DNA of 64,000 nt from JANNPJ01 sp965200525. Lineage in GTDB: Bacteria > Actinomycetota > Actinomycetes > Actinomycetales > Kineosporiaceae. Location of the stretch: contig OZ241368.1 in assembly GCA_965200525.1 (NCBI GenBank), positions 1,054,001 through 1,118,000 on the forward strand, written 5' to 3'. Position 1 is the stretch's first letter. The number at the start of each line of letters is the position of its first letter. Below the pieces are notes generated by a model. It was given only the letters and a program-made list of their open reading frames with translations, did not search any database and was not told the origin of the DNA. The translations under genes and the position numbers were made by a program. Below are positions 1 to 8,227 of this stretch, piece by piece.

Positions 1-202
1 CCTCGATGATGAACTGCCGGCGGCTCGGCACCACGGTCAGGCTGCGGCTGCTGCGGGCCAGGAAGAAAGCCAGCAGGACGGCGCTGACGCCGAACACGAC
101 CATCGACCGGGTCAGCGCGAAGGCGCCGTCGCCGATCAGGGGCTGCCAGAAGTCGGGGGTGCCCGGAGGCTCGAACTCGGCTGCGAGGGCGAGGGGGGTC
201 AC
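1..202 (-). CDS. atpB: ATP synthase F0 subunit a, N-terminal part (cut by window edge)
   Basis: Membrane subunit a of the F-type ATP synthase, which forms the proton half-channels beside the c ring. Only about the first 67 residues are present. They read FEPPGTPDFWQPLIGDGAF near residues 9-27, a pattern typical of actinobacterial subunit a, and then the first membrane helix (about residues 33-48). The GTG at 202 is chosen because GGAGGAG lies just upstream. The gene follows an AtpI-like gene and a WecA-like gene, the usual actinobacterial order. The rest of the atp operon should lie to the left of the window. Confidence 0.88.
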   Translation of the reverse strand, partial: MTPLALAAEFEPPGTPDFWQPLIGDGAFALTRSMVVFGVSAVLLAFFLARSSRSLTVVPSRRQFIIE

Positions 203-502
203 TGTCGCTCTCCTCCAGTCTCTCGGTCTCTCAGGTGGACGGTGTATGTGGGTGGTGCTGCGTCAGGGTCGGTCAGGGTCTTGCTCAGGTCTTGGGTGTT
301 GCGGCAGTGGAAGCCATCGAGCCCGAGGGCTGATCGCTGGGCAAGTAGTGAAGGCGGGCGGGCGGCGCTACGTACCGTGACCATCGAGGGTCTTCGGAGG
401 GCAGCCCTTGCCTATGGCGGGTGCCCTCTGCAGGGTCGACTCGTCATGCATCTGGCTTGACACTATCAGCGATGTTCGTCGGATCTGTGGGCACCCCCCT
501 GC
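203..502. other. Intergenic region upstream of atpB
   Basis: Three hundred bases without a convincing gene; the short frames here have no family features. It separates the AtpI-like gene from atpB, so it probably carries the atp operon promoter. On the minus strand an extended -10-like TGATAGTGT lies at about 460-468, with no clear -35. A small stem AGCCC/GGGCT lies at 320-331. Confidence 0.4.
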
Positions 503-988
503 TCAGCGCCCAGCGGTCGAGTCCTCGTTCTCGTATAGCGGCAACCGAAGCCTGCTTGATGCCCGCATGTAGCCCGCGACCCAGGCCACCGCAGCAGCCA
601 GGACGCCGACCCCGGCCCATCCGCCGCTGAGCCACGAAGCGTCACTGACCAGCGAATACACCAGCCACACGAGCCCCACCACCAGCCCGTAGGCGAGCAC
701 GGCCACGCCCAGCAGCAGGTTCGGGTCGACCCCGCGGCAGATCCACTGCAGGGCCGGCCCGACCACCAGGGCGGCCAGCGCCATCACCCCTCCGACCAGC
801 GCACTTGCCCCGTTCGAGAGATCCGTCACGGAGGCCACGGCGGCCAGCACGGCGGTGGCCCCCAGGCCCGGCCAGCCGGCTCCGGCCAGCAGTCGGCCGG
901 CTGGATTGGCGGTCGCCTCCGCGGCCGTCGTGAGCTGCCGATCCGGTGCCCGATCGGGTCCGGTTGCCGGTTCGACGGGCCCGTTCAT
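503..988 (-). CDS. AtpI-like small membrane protein of the ATP synthase locus
   Basis: A 161-residue protein with an unstructured N-terminus (about 1-35) and four hydrophobic segments at roughly 38-58, 63-80, 90-112 and 122-142, with a basic, charged C-terminal tail. Size, topology and position just before atpB match the AtpI-like proteins of actinobacteria (the Rv1303 position in M. tuberculosis). AtpI-type proteins are thought to help c-ring assembly or Mg2+ supply; that role is inferred from place, not from a motif. The start codon overlaps the stop of the upstream wecA-like gene (ATGA), so the two are probably translationally coupled. Confidence 0.65.
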   Translation of the reverse strand: MNGPVEPATGPDRAPDRQLTTAAEATANPAGRLLAGAGWPGLGATAVLAAVASVTDLSNGASALVGGVMALAALVVGPALQWICRGVDPNLLLGVAVLAYGLVVGLVWLVYSLVSDASWLSGGWAGVGVLAAAVAWVAGYMRASSRLRLPLYENEDSTAGR

Positions 989-2406
989 GCCCGACGTCCC
1001 CCGGTGTTCATCCCGGTTTCATCCGGCAGTTTTCCGAAGGCGCCGACTCGGGCCTCGGAGACCCGGCCGGCCACGGCCGAGGCGCTGCTGGACGAGGGAC
1101 GAGCGGGCCGGGCCCCGGCCGGAGCTGCGGAGGAGGGGTCACTCGGCGTCACTCCGCCGGCCGGCAGCCGGATGCCTGAGGGCATCGTGTCGGGCAGATC
1201 ACTCGCATTTGCCCCGTCCGGCCCAGTGCCGGAACCGGTTTCGGGGCTCGCGGCGCCACCGGCCGGGCTCACCGACGGCCCTGCGGCGGTGGCCGCGACC
1301 GGCCCTCCGGGCCCTAGCCGGCGGCGGCCCCGCAGCGGGCCAAGGGTCAGGACCAGGGCCGTGGACACCGCGATCCCGCCGACCAGGAAGGCCGTGGACG
1401 GCTTGACCAGGGCGAATAGCGCCACCCCGAACCCGACGGTGCCGGTCCAGAAGTACAGCACCAGGACGGCGCCGGCGTGGCTGTGACCCATGCTCAGCAT
1501 CCGGTGGTGCAGGTGCAGTTTGTCCGGCGTCCAGAAGCTGCGCCCGGCCCGGGTGCGGCGGATCACGGCCAGGGCCAGGTCGATCAGCGGCAGCGCCAGC
1601 ACCGCAAGCGGCAGCACCAGCGGCAGGAAGGCGGGCACGATCTTGTACTCGGAGAGCACCGAGGGCTGGACCGTGCCGGTGATCGAGACCGTCGAGGTGG
1701 CCAGCAGCAGGCCGATCAGCATCGACCCGCTGTCGCCCATGAAGATCCGGGCCGGGTTGAAGTTGTGCGGCAGGAAGCCCAGACAGGCCCCGACCAGGGC
1801 GGCGACGATCAGCGAGGCCAGTGAGGCGTAGTCGTCGGAGGACTCTCGGGTCAGCACGTAGGAGTAGATGAAGAAGGCCGAACCGGCGATCGCGACCATG
1901 CCCGCGGCTAGGCCGTCGAGGCCGTCGACGAAGTTCACCGCGTTGATCGTCACCACGATCGCGATCACCGTGACCACGATCAGCAGGCCCCGGGACGGGA
2001 TGAACGTGCCGAAGATGGGCAGCGACAGCAACTGGATGCCCTGCCAGGCCATCAGCCCCGAGGCCAGGGCCTGACCGGCGAACTTGGTGATGGCGTCCAG
2101 TTGCCAGATGTCGTCGAACACCCCGAGCAGGCAGACCGCGAAGGCCGAGAGCAGCACCGCGTGGGTGGCCCGGCCCTGCTCCTCGAACAGCTTGCTGAAG
2201 AAGCCGAGCTGGCTGGCCGTGAGCAGGCCGATCGCGACTCCGAGGAAGATCGCCGTGCCCCCGAGACGCGGGATCGGCACGGTGTGGACGTCGCGATCTC
2301 GCACCGGGGTCACGGCACCGATCCGCCGGGCCAGCCGGCGGGCCGCCGGCGTGGTCAGGTAGGTGACGGTCGCGGCCACCAGCAGGATGAAGATGTACGC
2401 CCTCAC
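985..2406 (-). CDS. wecA: WecA/MraY-family polyprenyl-phosphate sugar-1-phosphate transferase
   Basis: Polytopic enzyme of 473 residues that transfers a UDP-linked amino sugar 1-phosphate to polyprenyl phosphate; in mycobacteria the ortholog at this place starts arabinogalactan linker synthesis. About eleven membrane segments fill residues 1-350. The family marks are visible: FDDIWQL with the Mg-binding Asp pair, NAVNFVDGLDGLAAG, MGDSGSMLIG and the HLHH motif. The last 120 residues are an Ala/Gly/Ser-rich low-complexity tail, longer than usual and probably cytoplasmic. It overlaps the YrdC-type gene upstream and the AtpI-like gene downstream by 4 bases each. The exact sugar substrate cannot be read from the sequence. 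Confidence 0.85.
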   Translation of the reverse strand: MRAYIFILLVAATVTYLTTPAARRLARRIGAVTPVRDRDVHTVPIPRLGGTAIFLGVAIGLLTASQLGFFSKLFEEQGRATHAVLLSAFAVCLLGVFDDIWQLDAITKFAGQALASGLMAWQGIQLLSLPIFGTFIPSRGLLIVVTVIAIVVTINAVNFVDGLDGLAAGMVAIAGSAFFIYSYVLTRESSDDYASLASLIVAALVGACLGFLPHNFNPARIFMGDSGSMLIGLLLATSTVSITGTVQPSVLSEYKIVPAFLPLVLPLAVLALPLIDLALAVIRRTRAGRSFWTPDKLHLHHRMLSMGHSHAGAVLVLYFWTGTVGFGVALFALVKPSTAFLVGGIAVSTALVLTLGPLRGRRRLGPGGPVAATAAGPSVSPAGGAASPETGSGTGPDGANASDLPDTMPSGIRLPAGGVTPSDPSSAAPAGARPARPSSSSASAVAGRVSEARVGAFGKLPDETGMNTGGRRA

Positions 2407-3116
2407 TCGGCGGGCTCCGGTGCCGGTTCAGCGGCCGGTTCAGGGGTGGGTTCGGGGGTGGTTTCCGGGGTCGACAGCCCGATCAGGTTCGGGACGACCT
2501 CCCGCAGCTCCTCCAGCGAGAGGGCGCCCGCGCGCAGCAACCGGGGCACATCACCGGTGCCGTCCACGATCGTCGAGGGCACGCCAACGCCGGCCGCCCC
2601 GCCGTCCAGGTAGAGCTGGACCAGCTCGCCGAGCTGTTCCTGAGCCTCGTCGCAGGTGTTGGCGGCGGGCCGGCCGGTCAGGTTGGCGCTGCTGACCGCC
2701 ATCGGGCCGGTCCGGTCCAGCAGCTCCAGGGCCACCGGGTGCAACGGCATCCGCACCGCGACCGTGCCGCCGGTGTCACCCAGATCCCAGTTCAGGGTCG
2801 GCTGGGAGCGGCAGACGATGGTCAGGGCGCCGGGCCAGAACGCCTCGGCCAGGGCCCGGACCGGGTCGGAGATGCTGGTCGCGATGCCGTCCAGGGTGCG
2901 CACGTGCGAGACCAGGACGGGTGGCGGCATGGCCCGCCCCCGGCCCTTGGCCGCCAGCAGCCGGGCCACCGCGCGCGGCGAGAAGGCGTCACAGCCGATC
3001 CCGTACACGGTGTCGGTCGGCAGCACGATCAGGTCGCCCTCGGCCACCAGTTCAGCGGCCCGGGTGATACCCCGAGATCGCTGACCATCGTTCGCACAGT
3101 CGAAGCGAGAGCTCAC
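2403..3116 (-). CDS. tsaC: L-threonylcarbamoyladenylate synthase (YrdC/Sua5 domain)
   Basis: Makes threonylcarbamoyl-AMP from Thr, bicarbonate and ATP for the t6A37 modification of ANN-decoding tRNAs. The YrdC domain spans about residues 15-205 with LPTDTVYGIGCDA, AAKGRGR (nucleotide contact), FWPGALT and SSANLTG. There is no second Sua5 domain, so it is the short type. Residues 215-237 form a Pro-Glu repeat tail (PEPTPEPAAEPAPEPAE). The start is a GTG with no good ribosome site; CACACT six bases upstream could serve a leaderless transcript, weakly. It sits 118 bases after prmC and overlaps the wecA-like gene. Confidence 0.9.
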   Translation of the reverse strand: MSSRFDCANDGQRSRGITRAAELVAEGDLIVLPTDTVYGIGCDAFSPRAVARLLAAKGRGRAMPPPVLVSHVRTLDGIATSISDPVRALAEAFWPGALTIVCRSQPTLNWDLGDTGGTVAVRMPLHPVALELLDRTGPMAVSSANLTGRPAANTCDEAQEQLGELVQLYLDGGAAGVGVPSTIVDGTGDVPRLLRAGALSLEELREVVPNLIGLSTPETTPEPTPEPAAEPAPEPAE

Positions 3117-3234
3117 TCCGAGAGTGTGTCACTTCTGAGCGGTTCGGCGCTCATCCGGCCCGTCGTCGAACCGGTTCCCCGGACGCCGTCCACCCAATCC
3201 GCACGAACCGGAACTGAACGTGACGAAAACCCGG

Positions 3235-4134
3235 TCACTTGAGCCGGAGCCGGGCGGTGAGAGCGCGGTCGCGGCCGGCCAGGTCGCGCTGGGTGGTGAC
3301 CTCGGTCCAGCTCGGCCCGAGCAGCGCCCGGGTACCCGGCCCCTGCCGGTCGCCGTGCTCCATGACGAAGACGCCGCCCGGCTTGAGCAGGCGCTCGGCC
3401 GCCGCGATCACGCCCCGGGCCGTGGCCAGGCCGTCGTCCCCGCCGCCGTAGAGGGCCAGGGCCGGGTCGTGGTCGCGGACCTCGGGCTCGGTCGGCTCGG
3501 CGTCCGGCGGGATGTAGGGCGGGTTGGCCACCAGGACGTCGACCGTGCCGACCAGCTCGGCCAGCACGTGCCGGTCGGCCCCGACGGCGTCCCCGGCCCG
3601 CAGGTCGACCCGATCGCCCAGCCCGAGCCGCTCCACGTTGCGGGCGGCCCAGGCGACCGCGCCCGGATCCAGCTCGACCGCGAAGACCCGGGCCTGCGGC
3701 ACCTCGTCGGCCACGGCCAGCGCGATCGCGCCCGAACCGGTACACAGGTCGACCACGATCGGCTCCAGCCCCTCGACGACCAGCACCGTGGCCGCGTCCA
3801 CGGCCAGCCCGGCGCTCAACTCGGTCTCGGCCCGGGGAATGAACACACCCGGCCCGACAGCCAGTTCGAGGTTGCGGAAGCCGGTCAGGCCGGTCAGGTG
3901 CTGCAGCGGCACCCGTTCCGAGCGCTGGGCCAGCAGGCTCTCCAGCCGGGCCGACTCGGCGTCGTCCAACCGGTAGCCGAGTACGGTGCGGCGCACCAGT
4001 TCCCGGCGCTCGACGCCGAGGGCGTGGGCGGTCAGCAACTGGGCGTCGGCGGCGGGCGAGGGCACGCCGGCCTCGGCCAGCCGGTCCTGGGCCCGGGCCA
4101 GCGCGTGCTTGAGCTCCGGCTTCGACTCGGTCAT
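3235..4134 (-). CDS. prmC: Peptide chain release factor N5-glutamine methyltransferase
   Basis: SAM-dependent enzyme of 299 residues that methylates the GGQ glutamine of release factors. The N-terminal helical release-factor-binding domain (about 1-80) is followed by the Rossmann methyltransferase domain with DLCTGSGAIALA (SAM loop) and the signature NPPYIPPDAEP that holds the target glutamine. The ATG overlaps the prfA stop codon by 4 bases, so enzyme and substrate are co-translated, the usual prfA-prmC pairing. Confidence 0.95.
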   Translation of the reverse strand: MTESKPELKHALARAQDRLAEAGVPSPAADAQLLTAHALGVERRELVRRTVLGYRLDDAESARLESLLAQRSERVPLQHLTGLTGFRNLELAVGPGVFIPRAETELSAGLAVDAATVLVVEGLEPIVVDLCTGSGAIALAVADEVPQARVFAVELDPGAVAWAARNVERLGLGDRVDLRAGDAVGADRHVLAELVGTVDVLVANPPYIPPDAEPTEPEVRDHDPALALYGGGDDGLATARGVIAAAERLLKPGGVFVMEHGDRQGPGTRALLGPSWTEVTTQRDLAGRDRALTARLRLK

Positions 4135-5240
4135 GAGGTCGCCTGCAGGGCCACCAGCTGGGCCGTCTCGTCGGCGTCGACGCAGGACTGGATCACCGGG
4201 TCGAGCTCGCCCTCCAGCACGTGGTCGAGGTTGTAGGCCTTGAAACCGGTGCGGTGGTCGGCGATCCGGTTCTCCGGGTAGTTGTAGGTGCGGATCCGCT
4301 CCGACCGGTCGACCGTGCGCACCTGCGAGCGGCGGGCCTGGGAGGCCTCGGCCTCGGCCGCCTCCAGGGCCAGGGCGTGCAGCCGGGCCCGCAGGATGCG
4401 CATCGCCGATTCCTTGTTCTGCAGCTGCGACTTCTCGTTCTGGCAGGAGACCACCAGGCCGCTGGGCAGGTGGGTGATCCGGACGGCCGAGTCGGTGGTG
4501 TTGACGCTCTGCCCGCCCGGCCCGGACGACCGGAAGACGTCGATCCGCAGGTCGTTGGGGTCGATGTCGACCTCGGCGGTCTCGTCCGGCTCGGGCAGCA
4601 CCAGCACCCCGGCGGCCGAGGTGTGGATCCGGCCCTGGGACTCGGTCACCGGCACCCGCTGCACCCGGTGCACGCCGCCCTCGTACTTGAGCCGGGCGTA
4701 GACCCCCTCCCCCGGGCCGGCCGCTCCCTTCACCTTGATCGCGACCGAGATGTCCTTGTATCCGCCGAGGTCGCTCTCGGAGGCCTGGAGCACCTCGGCC
4801 CGCCAGCCCCGCCGCTCGGCGTAGCGCAGGTACATCCGCAGCAGGTCGCCGGCGAACAGCGCCGACTCCTCACCGCCCTCGCCGGCCTTGATCTCCAGGA
4901 TGACGTCGCGGTCGTCGTCCGGGTCGCGGGGCACCAGCAGCCGGTGCAGCTTCTCCCGAGCCGCCTCCAGCTCGGCGGCCAGGGCGGGCAGCTCCTCGGC
5001 GAACGCCGGATCCTCGGCGGCTAGCTCCAGGGCGGCGGTGTGGTCGTCCAGGGCCGCCTTCCAGGCCTGGTATCCCTGCTGGACGGCGGCCAGCTCGGCG
5101 TACCGGCGACCGAGCCGGCGGGCCAGCCCGGCGTCGGCGTGCACCGCCGGGTCGGCCAGCCGCTCCTCGAGATCGGCGTGCTCGGCCAGCAGCGGTTCGA
5201 CGGCGGCCTGGGCGGACTCGTCCGGGGTGAGCTGGGACAT
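4131..5240 (-). CDS. prfA: Peptide chain release factor 1
   Basis: RF1 of 369 residues, which reads UAA and UAG. The PVT tripeptide of the codon-recognition loop is seen in RVQRVPVTESQGRIHTS, and the catalytic GGQ in SSGPGGQSVNT. The frame is open about 78 codons further upstream, but that stretch runs through the rpmE-prfA spacer and part of rpmE and has no family similarity. The ATG at 5240 (MSQLTPDES) with AAGG upstream gives the normal RF1 length. prmC overlaps its stop codon. Confidence 0.95.
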   Translation of the reverse strand: MSQLTPDESAQAAVEPLLAEHADLEERLADPAVHADAGLARRLGRRYAELAAVQQGYQAWKAALDDHTAALELAAEDPAFAEELPALAAELEAAREKLHRLLVPRDPDDDRDVILEIKAGEGGEESALFAGDLLRMYLRYAERRGWRAEVLQASESDLGGYKDISVAIKVKGAAGPGEGVYARLKYEGGVHRVQRVPVTESQGRIHTSAAGVLVLPEPDETAEVDIDPNDLRIDVFRSSGPGGQSVNTTDSAVRITHLPSGLVVSCQNEKSQLQNKESAMRILRARLHALALEAAEAEASQARRSQVRTVDRSERIRTYNYPENRIADHRTGFKAYNLDHVLEGELDPVIQSCVDADETAQLVALQATS

Positions 5241-5303
5241 TTCAACCTTCGATAGGTCTCGCAGAACTCCGGGCCGGCGCAGAAGCGCAGCCGGGCAAAG
5301 CAA

Positions 5304-5350
5304 TGGCGCCGGCCCCACCACCCCGATCAGGGGCGATGTGGCCGGCGCCA
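5304..5350 (-). terminator. Hairpin between rpmE and prfA
   Basis: Perfect 11-base inverted repeat TGGCGCCGGCC / GGCCGGCGCCA around a 25-base loop that itself holds CCCC gatca GGGG. It follows rpmE directly and precedes prfA by about 60 bases. No strong T-run follows, as is common for actinobacterial terminators, so it could end or attenuate rpmE transcription. Confidence 0.65.
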
Positions 5351-5356
5351 GGGAAG

Positions 5357-5596
5357 CTACTTGGCGTCGGTGCTCTCGGCCTTGTCGGCCTTCTTGCCGT
5401 AGCGCTGCTGGAAACGGGCGACCCGGCCGCCGGTGTCCATGATGCGCTGCTTGCCCGTGTAGAACGGGTGGCACTGGCTGCAGCTCTCGGTGCGGATCTG
5501 ACCGTTGGCCACCGTGCTGCGGGTGACGAAGGTCGTCGCACAGCTGTTGCAGGTGACCGTGGTCTCGCCGTACGCGGGGTGGATGTCGTTCTTCAT
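5357..5596 (-). CDS. rpmE: 50S ribosomal protein L31 (zinc-binding type)
   Basis: Seventy-nine residues beginning MKNDIHPAYGETTVTCNSC. The four zinc cysteines of the C+ form are present (C16, C19, C39, C42) together with CHPFYTGKQ. The start at 5596 follows GAGGAG at good spacing; an in-frame 35-codon extension upstream is not family-like. It lies between rho and prfA as in other actinobacteria and has hairpins on both sides. The zinc-free paralog used on zinc starvation is not in this window. Confidence 0.96.
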   Translation of the reverse strand: MKNDIHPAYGETTVTCNSCATTFVTRSTVANGQIRTESCSQCHPFYTGKQRIMDTGGRVARFQQRYGKKADKAESTDAK

Positions 5597-5698
5597 TACG
5601 CTCCTCGTCTTGGGGCCGCCGGGTCGTGCGTCGCGGGATGCTTCGCTCGTGAACCGGAACCGCTGACTAGTTTGCCAGACGTCGGACCTCTGCTTAAC

Positions 5699-5742
5699 CA
5701 CCGCACCCCCGGACCCATTCCCACGGGCCCAGGGGTGCGGTG
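5699..5742 (-). terminator. Rho gene terminator hairpin
   Basis: Perfect 11-base inverted repeat CACCGCACCCC / GGGGTGCGGTG with a further GGG/CCC pairing inside the loop. It lies 18 bases past the rho stop codon on the minus strand and upstream of rpmE, as expected for an intrinsic terminator of rho. Confidence 0.75.
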
Positions 5743-5759
5743 AACAACCGTTCGGTACG

Positions 5760-7913
5760 TCAGTCCGAGCCGGGGCTGGTCTTCTGGACCTGCATCAGGA
5801 ACTCGGCGTTGCTGCTGCTCTTCTTCACCCGGTCGAGCAGGAGCTCGATGGCCTGCTGGGCATCGAGCGCACCCATCACCCGGCGCAGCTTGTAGATCAC
5901 GCTGAGCTCTTCCTTGCCCATCAGGATCTCTTCCCGACGGGTGCTGGAGGCGTTGACGTCGACCGCCGGGAAGATCCGCTTGTCGGCCAGCTGGCGCGAC
6001 AGGCGAACCTCCATGTTGCCGGTGCCCTTGAACTCCTCGAAAATCACTTCGTCCATCTTGGAACCGGTCTCGACCAGCGCCGTCGCCAGAATGGTGAGCG
6101 AGCCACCGTTCTCGATGTTGCGGGCGGCACCGAAGAACCGCTTCGGCGGGTACAGCGCGCTGGAGTCGACACCACCGGACAGGATCCGGCCGCTGGCCGG
6201 GGCGGCGATGTTGTACGCCCGGCCCAGCCGGGTGATCGAGTCGAGCAGCACGACGACGTCGTGGCCCAGCTCGACCAGGCGCTTGGCCCGCTCGATGGCC
6301 AGCTCGGCGACCGTGGTGTGGTCGTCGGCCGGGCGGTCGAAGGTGGAGGCGATGACCTCACCCTTGACCGTGCGCTGCATGTCGGTGACCTCTTCGGGCC
6401 GCTCGTCCACCAGCACCACCATCAGGTGGCACTCCGGGTTGTTGACCGAGATCGCGTTGGCGATGGCCTGCAGGATCAGGGTCTTGCCGGCCTTCGGCGG
6501 GGAGACGATCAGGCCGCGCTGGCCCTTGCCGATCGGCGCGACCAGGTCGATGATCCGGGTCGAGAGGATGTTCGGCTCGGTCTCCAGCCGCAGTCGCTCC
6601 TGCGGGTACAGCGGCACCAGCTTGCCGAACTCGACCCGGCCCCGGGCCTCGTCGGGCGAAGCGCCGTTGACCGTGTCCATCCGGACCAGGGCGTTGAACT
6701 TGGCCCGCTGGTTCTGCTGCATCTCGCCCTCGCGGGGCTGCCGGACGGCGCCGGTGACGGCGTCGCCCTTGCGCAGGCCGTACTTCTTGACCTGGCCGAG
6801 CGACACGTAGACGTCGTTCGGGCCGGGCAGGTAGCCGGAGGTGCGCAGGAAGGCGTAGCTGTCCAGGACGTCGAGGATGCCGGCGACCGGCAGCACGACG
6901 TCGTCCTCGTTGACTGTCTCGGACTCGTCATTGATCTGCGAGCCGAGGCCGCTGCCGGGCTCGCCGTCACGGGGGCGGCGCTTGCGGTCACGGAACCGGC
7001 CCCGCCGACGCCGGCCGCGACCGTCGCCGTCCTCGTCGTCGTCCTGGTCGTTGCGGTTCTGGTTCTGATCGGCCCGCGGCTGGCCGCCGTCGCGCGGCTG
7101 GTTGCGGGACTGATTGTTGTTGCGGCTCTGGCCGTCTCGGGCCTGAGCGCCGTCCCGGGACTGGCCGTTCTGGCCGTCCCGGGCCGCCGGGGCATTGTCC
7201 CGGGTCTGGCCGTTCTGGCCCTCGCGGGCCGCCGAAGCGGTGTCGCGGGCCTGGGCGTTCTGGCCGTTCTGGCTCTCGCGAGCCTGGCCGGTCTGGCCTT
7301 CGCGGGCCGCCGGAGCGGTGTCGCGGGCCTGGCTGTTCTGGCTCTCGCGGGCCTGGCCGGTCTGGCTCGCCTCGCGGGCCTCCCGGTTACGGGTGCGCGG
7401 CTCGCGGGTGCGCGGCTCACGCTCGGCCACCGGCTGGTCACCGGCCGGCGCGACGCCGTTGGCCGGCGCCCGGTCGGAACCGGCCTCGACCGGAGCGGGC
7501 TCGGTCGCGGTCACCGCGGCCGGAGCCTTCTCGGCCACCGGCGCGGGAGCCTTCTCGACCGGAGCGGGCGGAGCCGTCTCGACCGCGGCCGGGGCCGCCG
7601 TCGGCGGCACGGACTCGCTGGTCACGGCCTCGGTGGCGACCGGGGCCGCGGCGGCCTTGGTGCGACTCGGCGCGCCGGCCGGGGCGCCGGCTCGGCGCGA
7701 GGCGCGGGCCGGGGCGGCGGTCGGGGCGGGTGCGGATCCGCCGTTCTGCCGGGTCTGAATGGCCTCGAGCAGCTCGGACTTACGCATCCGGCCGGTGCCG
7801 CTGATGCCCAGTTGCGAGGCGACCGCCTGCAGCTGCGGCAGGCGGAGCGTCGAGAGATCGACGGTGCCGGTGGAAGCCGGCGCCGCAGCGGCGATCTCGG
7901 TGGTGTCTGTCAC
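5760..7913 (-). CDS. rho: Transcription termination factor Rho with repeat-bearing N-terminal insertion
   Basis: RNA-dependent ATPase and helicase of 717 residues. A Rho N-terminal helical domain (about 18-58) is followed by some 250 residues of disorder: Ala/Pro-rich to about 183, then tandem units of the type GQNGQARD(T/N)A to about 272, then an Arg/Asp-rich stretch. The cold-shock RNA-binding fold (about 330-410) and ATPase core follow, with SPPKAGKT (Walker A, Lys near 477) and VVVLLDSITRLGRAYN (Walker B). Actinobacterial Rho proteins commonly carry such an insertion, which is thought to aid RNA binding on GC-rich transcripts. The GTG start has a purine-rich GGGGGAAG upstream. Confidence 0.96.
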   Translation of the reverse strand: MTDTTEIAAAAPASTGTVDLSTLRLPQLQAVASQLGISGTGRMRKSELLEAIQTRQNGGSAPAPTAAPARASRRAGAPAGAPSRTKAAAAPVATEAVTSESVPPTAAPAAVETAPPAPVEKAPAPVAEKAPAAVTATEPAPVEAGSDRAPANGVAPAGDQPVAEREPRTREPRTRNREAREASQTGQARESQNSQARDTAPAAREGQTGQARESQNGQNAQARDTASAAREGQNGQTRDNAPAARDGQNGQSRDGAQARDGQSRNNNQSRNQPRDGGQPRADQNQNRNDQDDDEDGDGRGRRRRGRFRDRKRRPRDGEPGSGLGSQINDESETVNEDDVVLPVAGILDVLDSYAFLRTSGYLPGPNDVYVSLGQVKKYGLRKGDAVTGAVRQPREGEMQQNQRAKFNALVRMDTVNGASPDEARGRVEFGKLVPLYPQERLRLETEPNILSTRIIDLVAPIGKGQRGLIVSPPKAGKTLILQAIANAISVNNPECHLMVVLVDERPEEVTDMQRTVKGEVIASTFDRPADDHTTVAELAIERAKRLVELGHDVVVLLDSITRLGRAYNIAAPASGRILSGGVDSSALYPPKRFFGAARNIENGGSLTILATALVETGSKMDEVIFEEFKGTGNMEVRLSRQLADKRIFPAVDVNASSTRREEILMGKEELSVIYKLRRVMGALDAQQAIELLLDRVKKSSSNAEFLMQVQKTSPGSD
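7098..7364 (-). repeat. In-gene tandem repeat coding the Rho insertion
   Basis: Codons 184-272 of rho encode about nine degenerate copies of a ten-residue unit rich in Gln, Asn, Arg and Asp (for example GQNGQARDTA). Neighbouring copies are also similar at DNA level, so copy number may vary between strains. Confidence 0.7.
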
Positions 7914-8227
7914 GAAAGGTCTTCCCCCTCCTCGGCCGCGACCATCTGACGCGACCAGCGGGTTTCACACCCGGTAGATTCCGGGTGGTGGTACGCCGCT
8001 GTGGCCACGCCCAAGGCGTGGTCTGATGAAAGCGGCGGAGTACAGCGCGGGTGCCTTGTGGTTCAAGCCTCCCTGCGGCTGCACACGTACTGTAACACCG
8101 GCAGGCGCAAGAACGAAGAACCGGGCCAGTACTTCAGTGTCCAACGACGGGAAAATCCCGATTAATCCTTCAGCGGGTTCTTGTCGTTGCCACTCGAAGC
8201 GGCCACTCACCACTTCTATCGGTGAGT
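7914..8227 (-). other. rho leader and thrB-rho spacer
   Basis: This 314-base stretch separates thrB from rho and holds no convincing gene. It should carry the rho promoter and leader. A stem CCACGCC-caa-GGCGTGG lies at 8005-8021. At the thrB end GGTGAG (8221-8226) can pair with CTCACC on either side of it (about 8207-8212 or 8231-8236), two mutually exclusive small stems at the thrB stop codon. No known riboswitch pattern was recognised. Confidence 0.4.

Noticed and set aside
5241..5474. N-terminal extension of prfA by 78 codons
   Set aside because: It crosses the hairpin spacer and the end of rpmE; RF1 proteins begin at the chosen ATG.
6261..7949. Long plus-strand open frame (562 codons) antisense to rho
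   Set aside because: It mirrors rho codon structure; the product is Val/Leu/Gly/Asp-rich with no domain. GC-rich genes here routinely leave open antisense frames.
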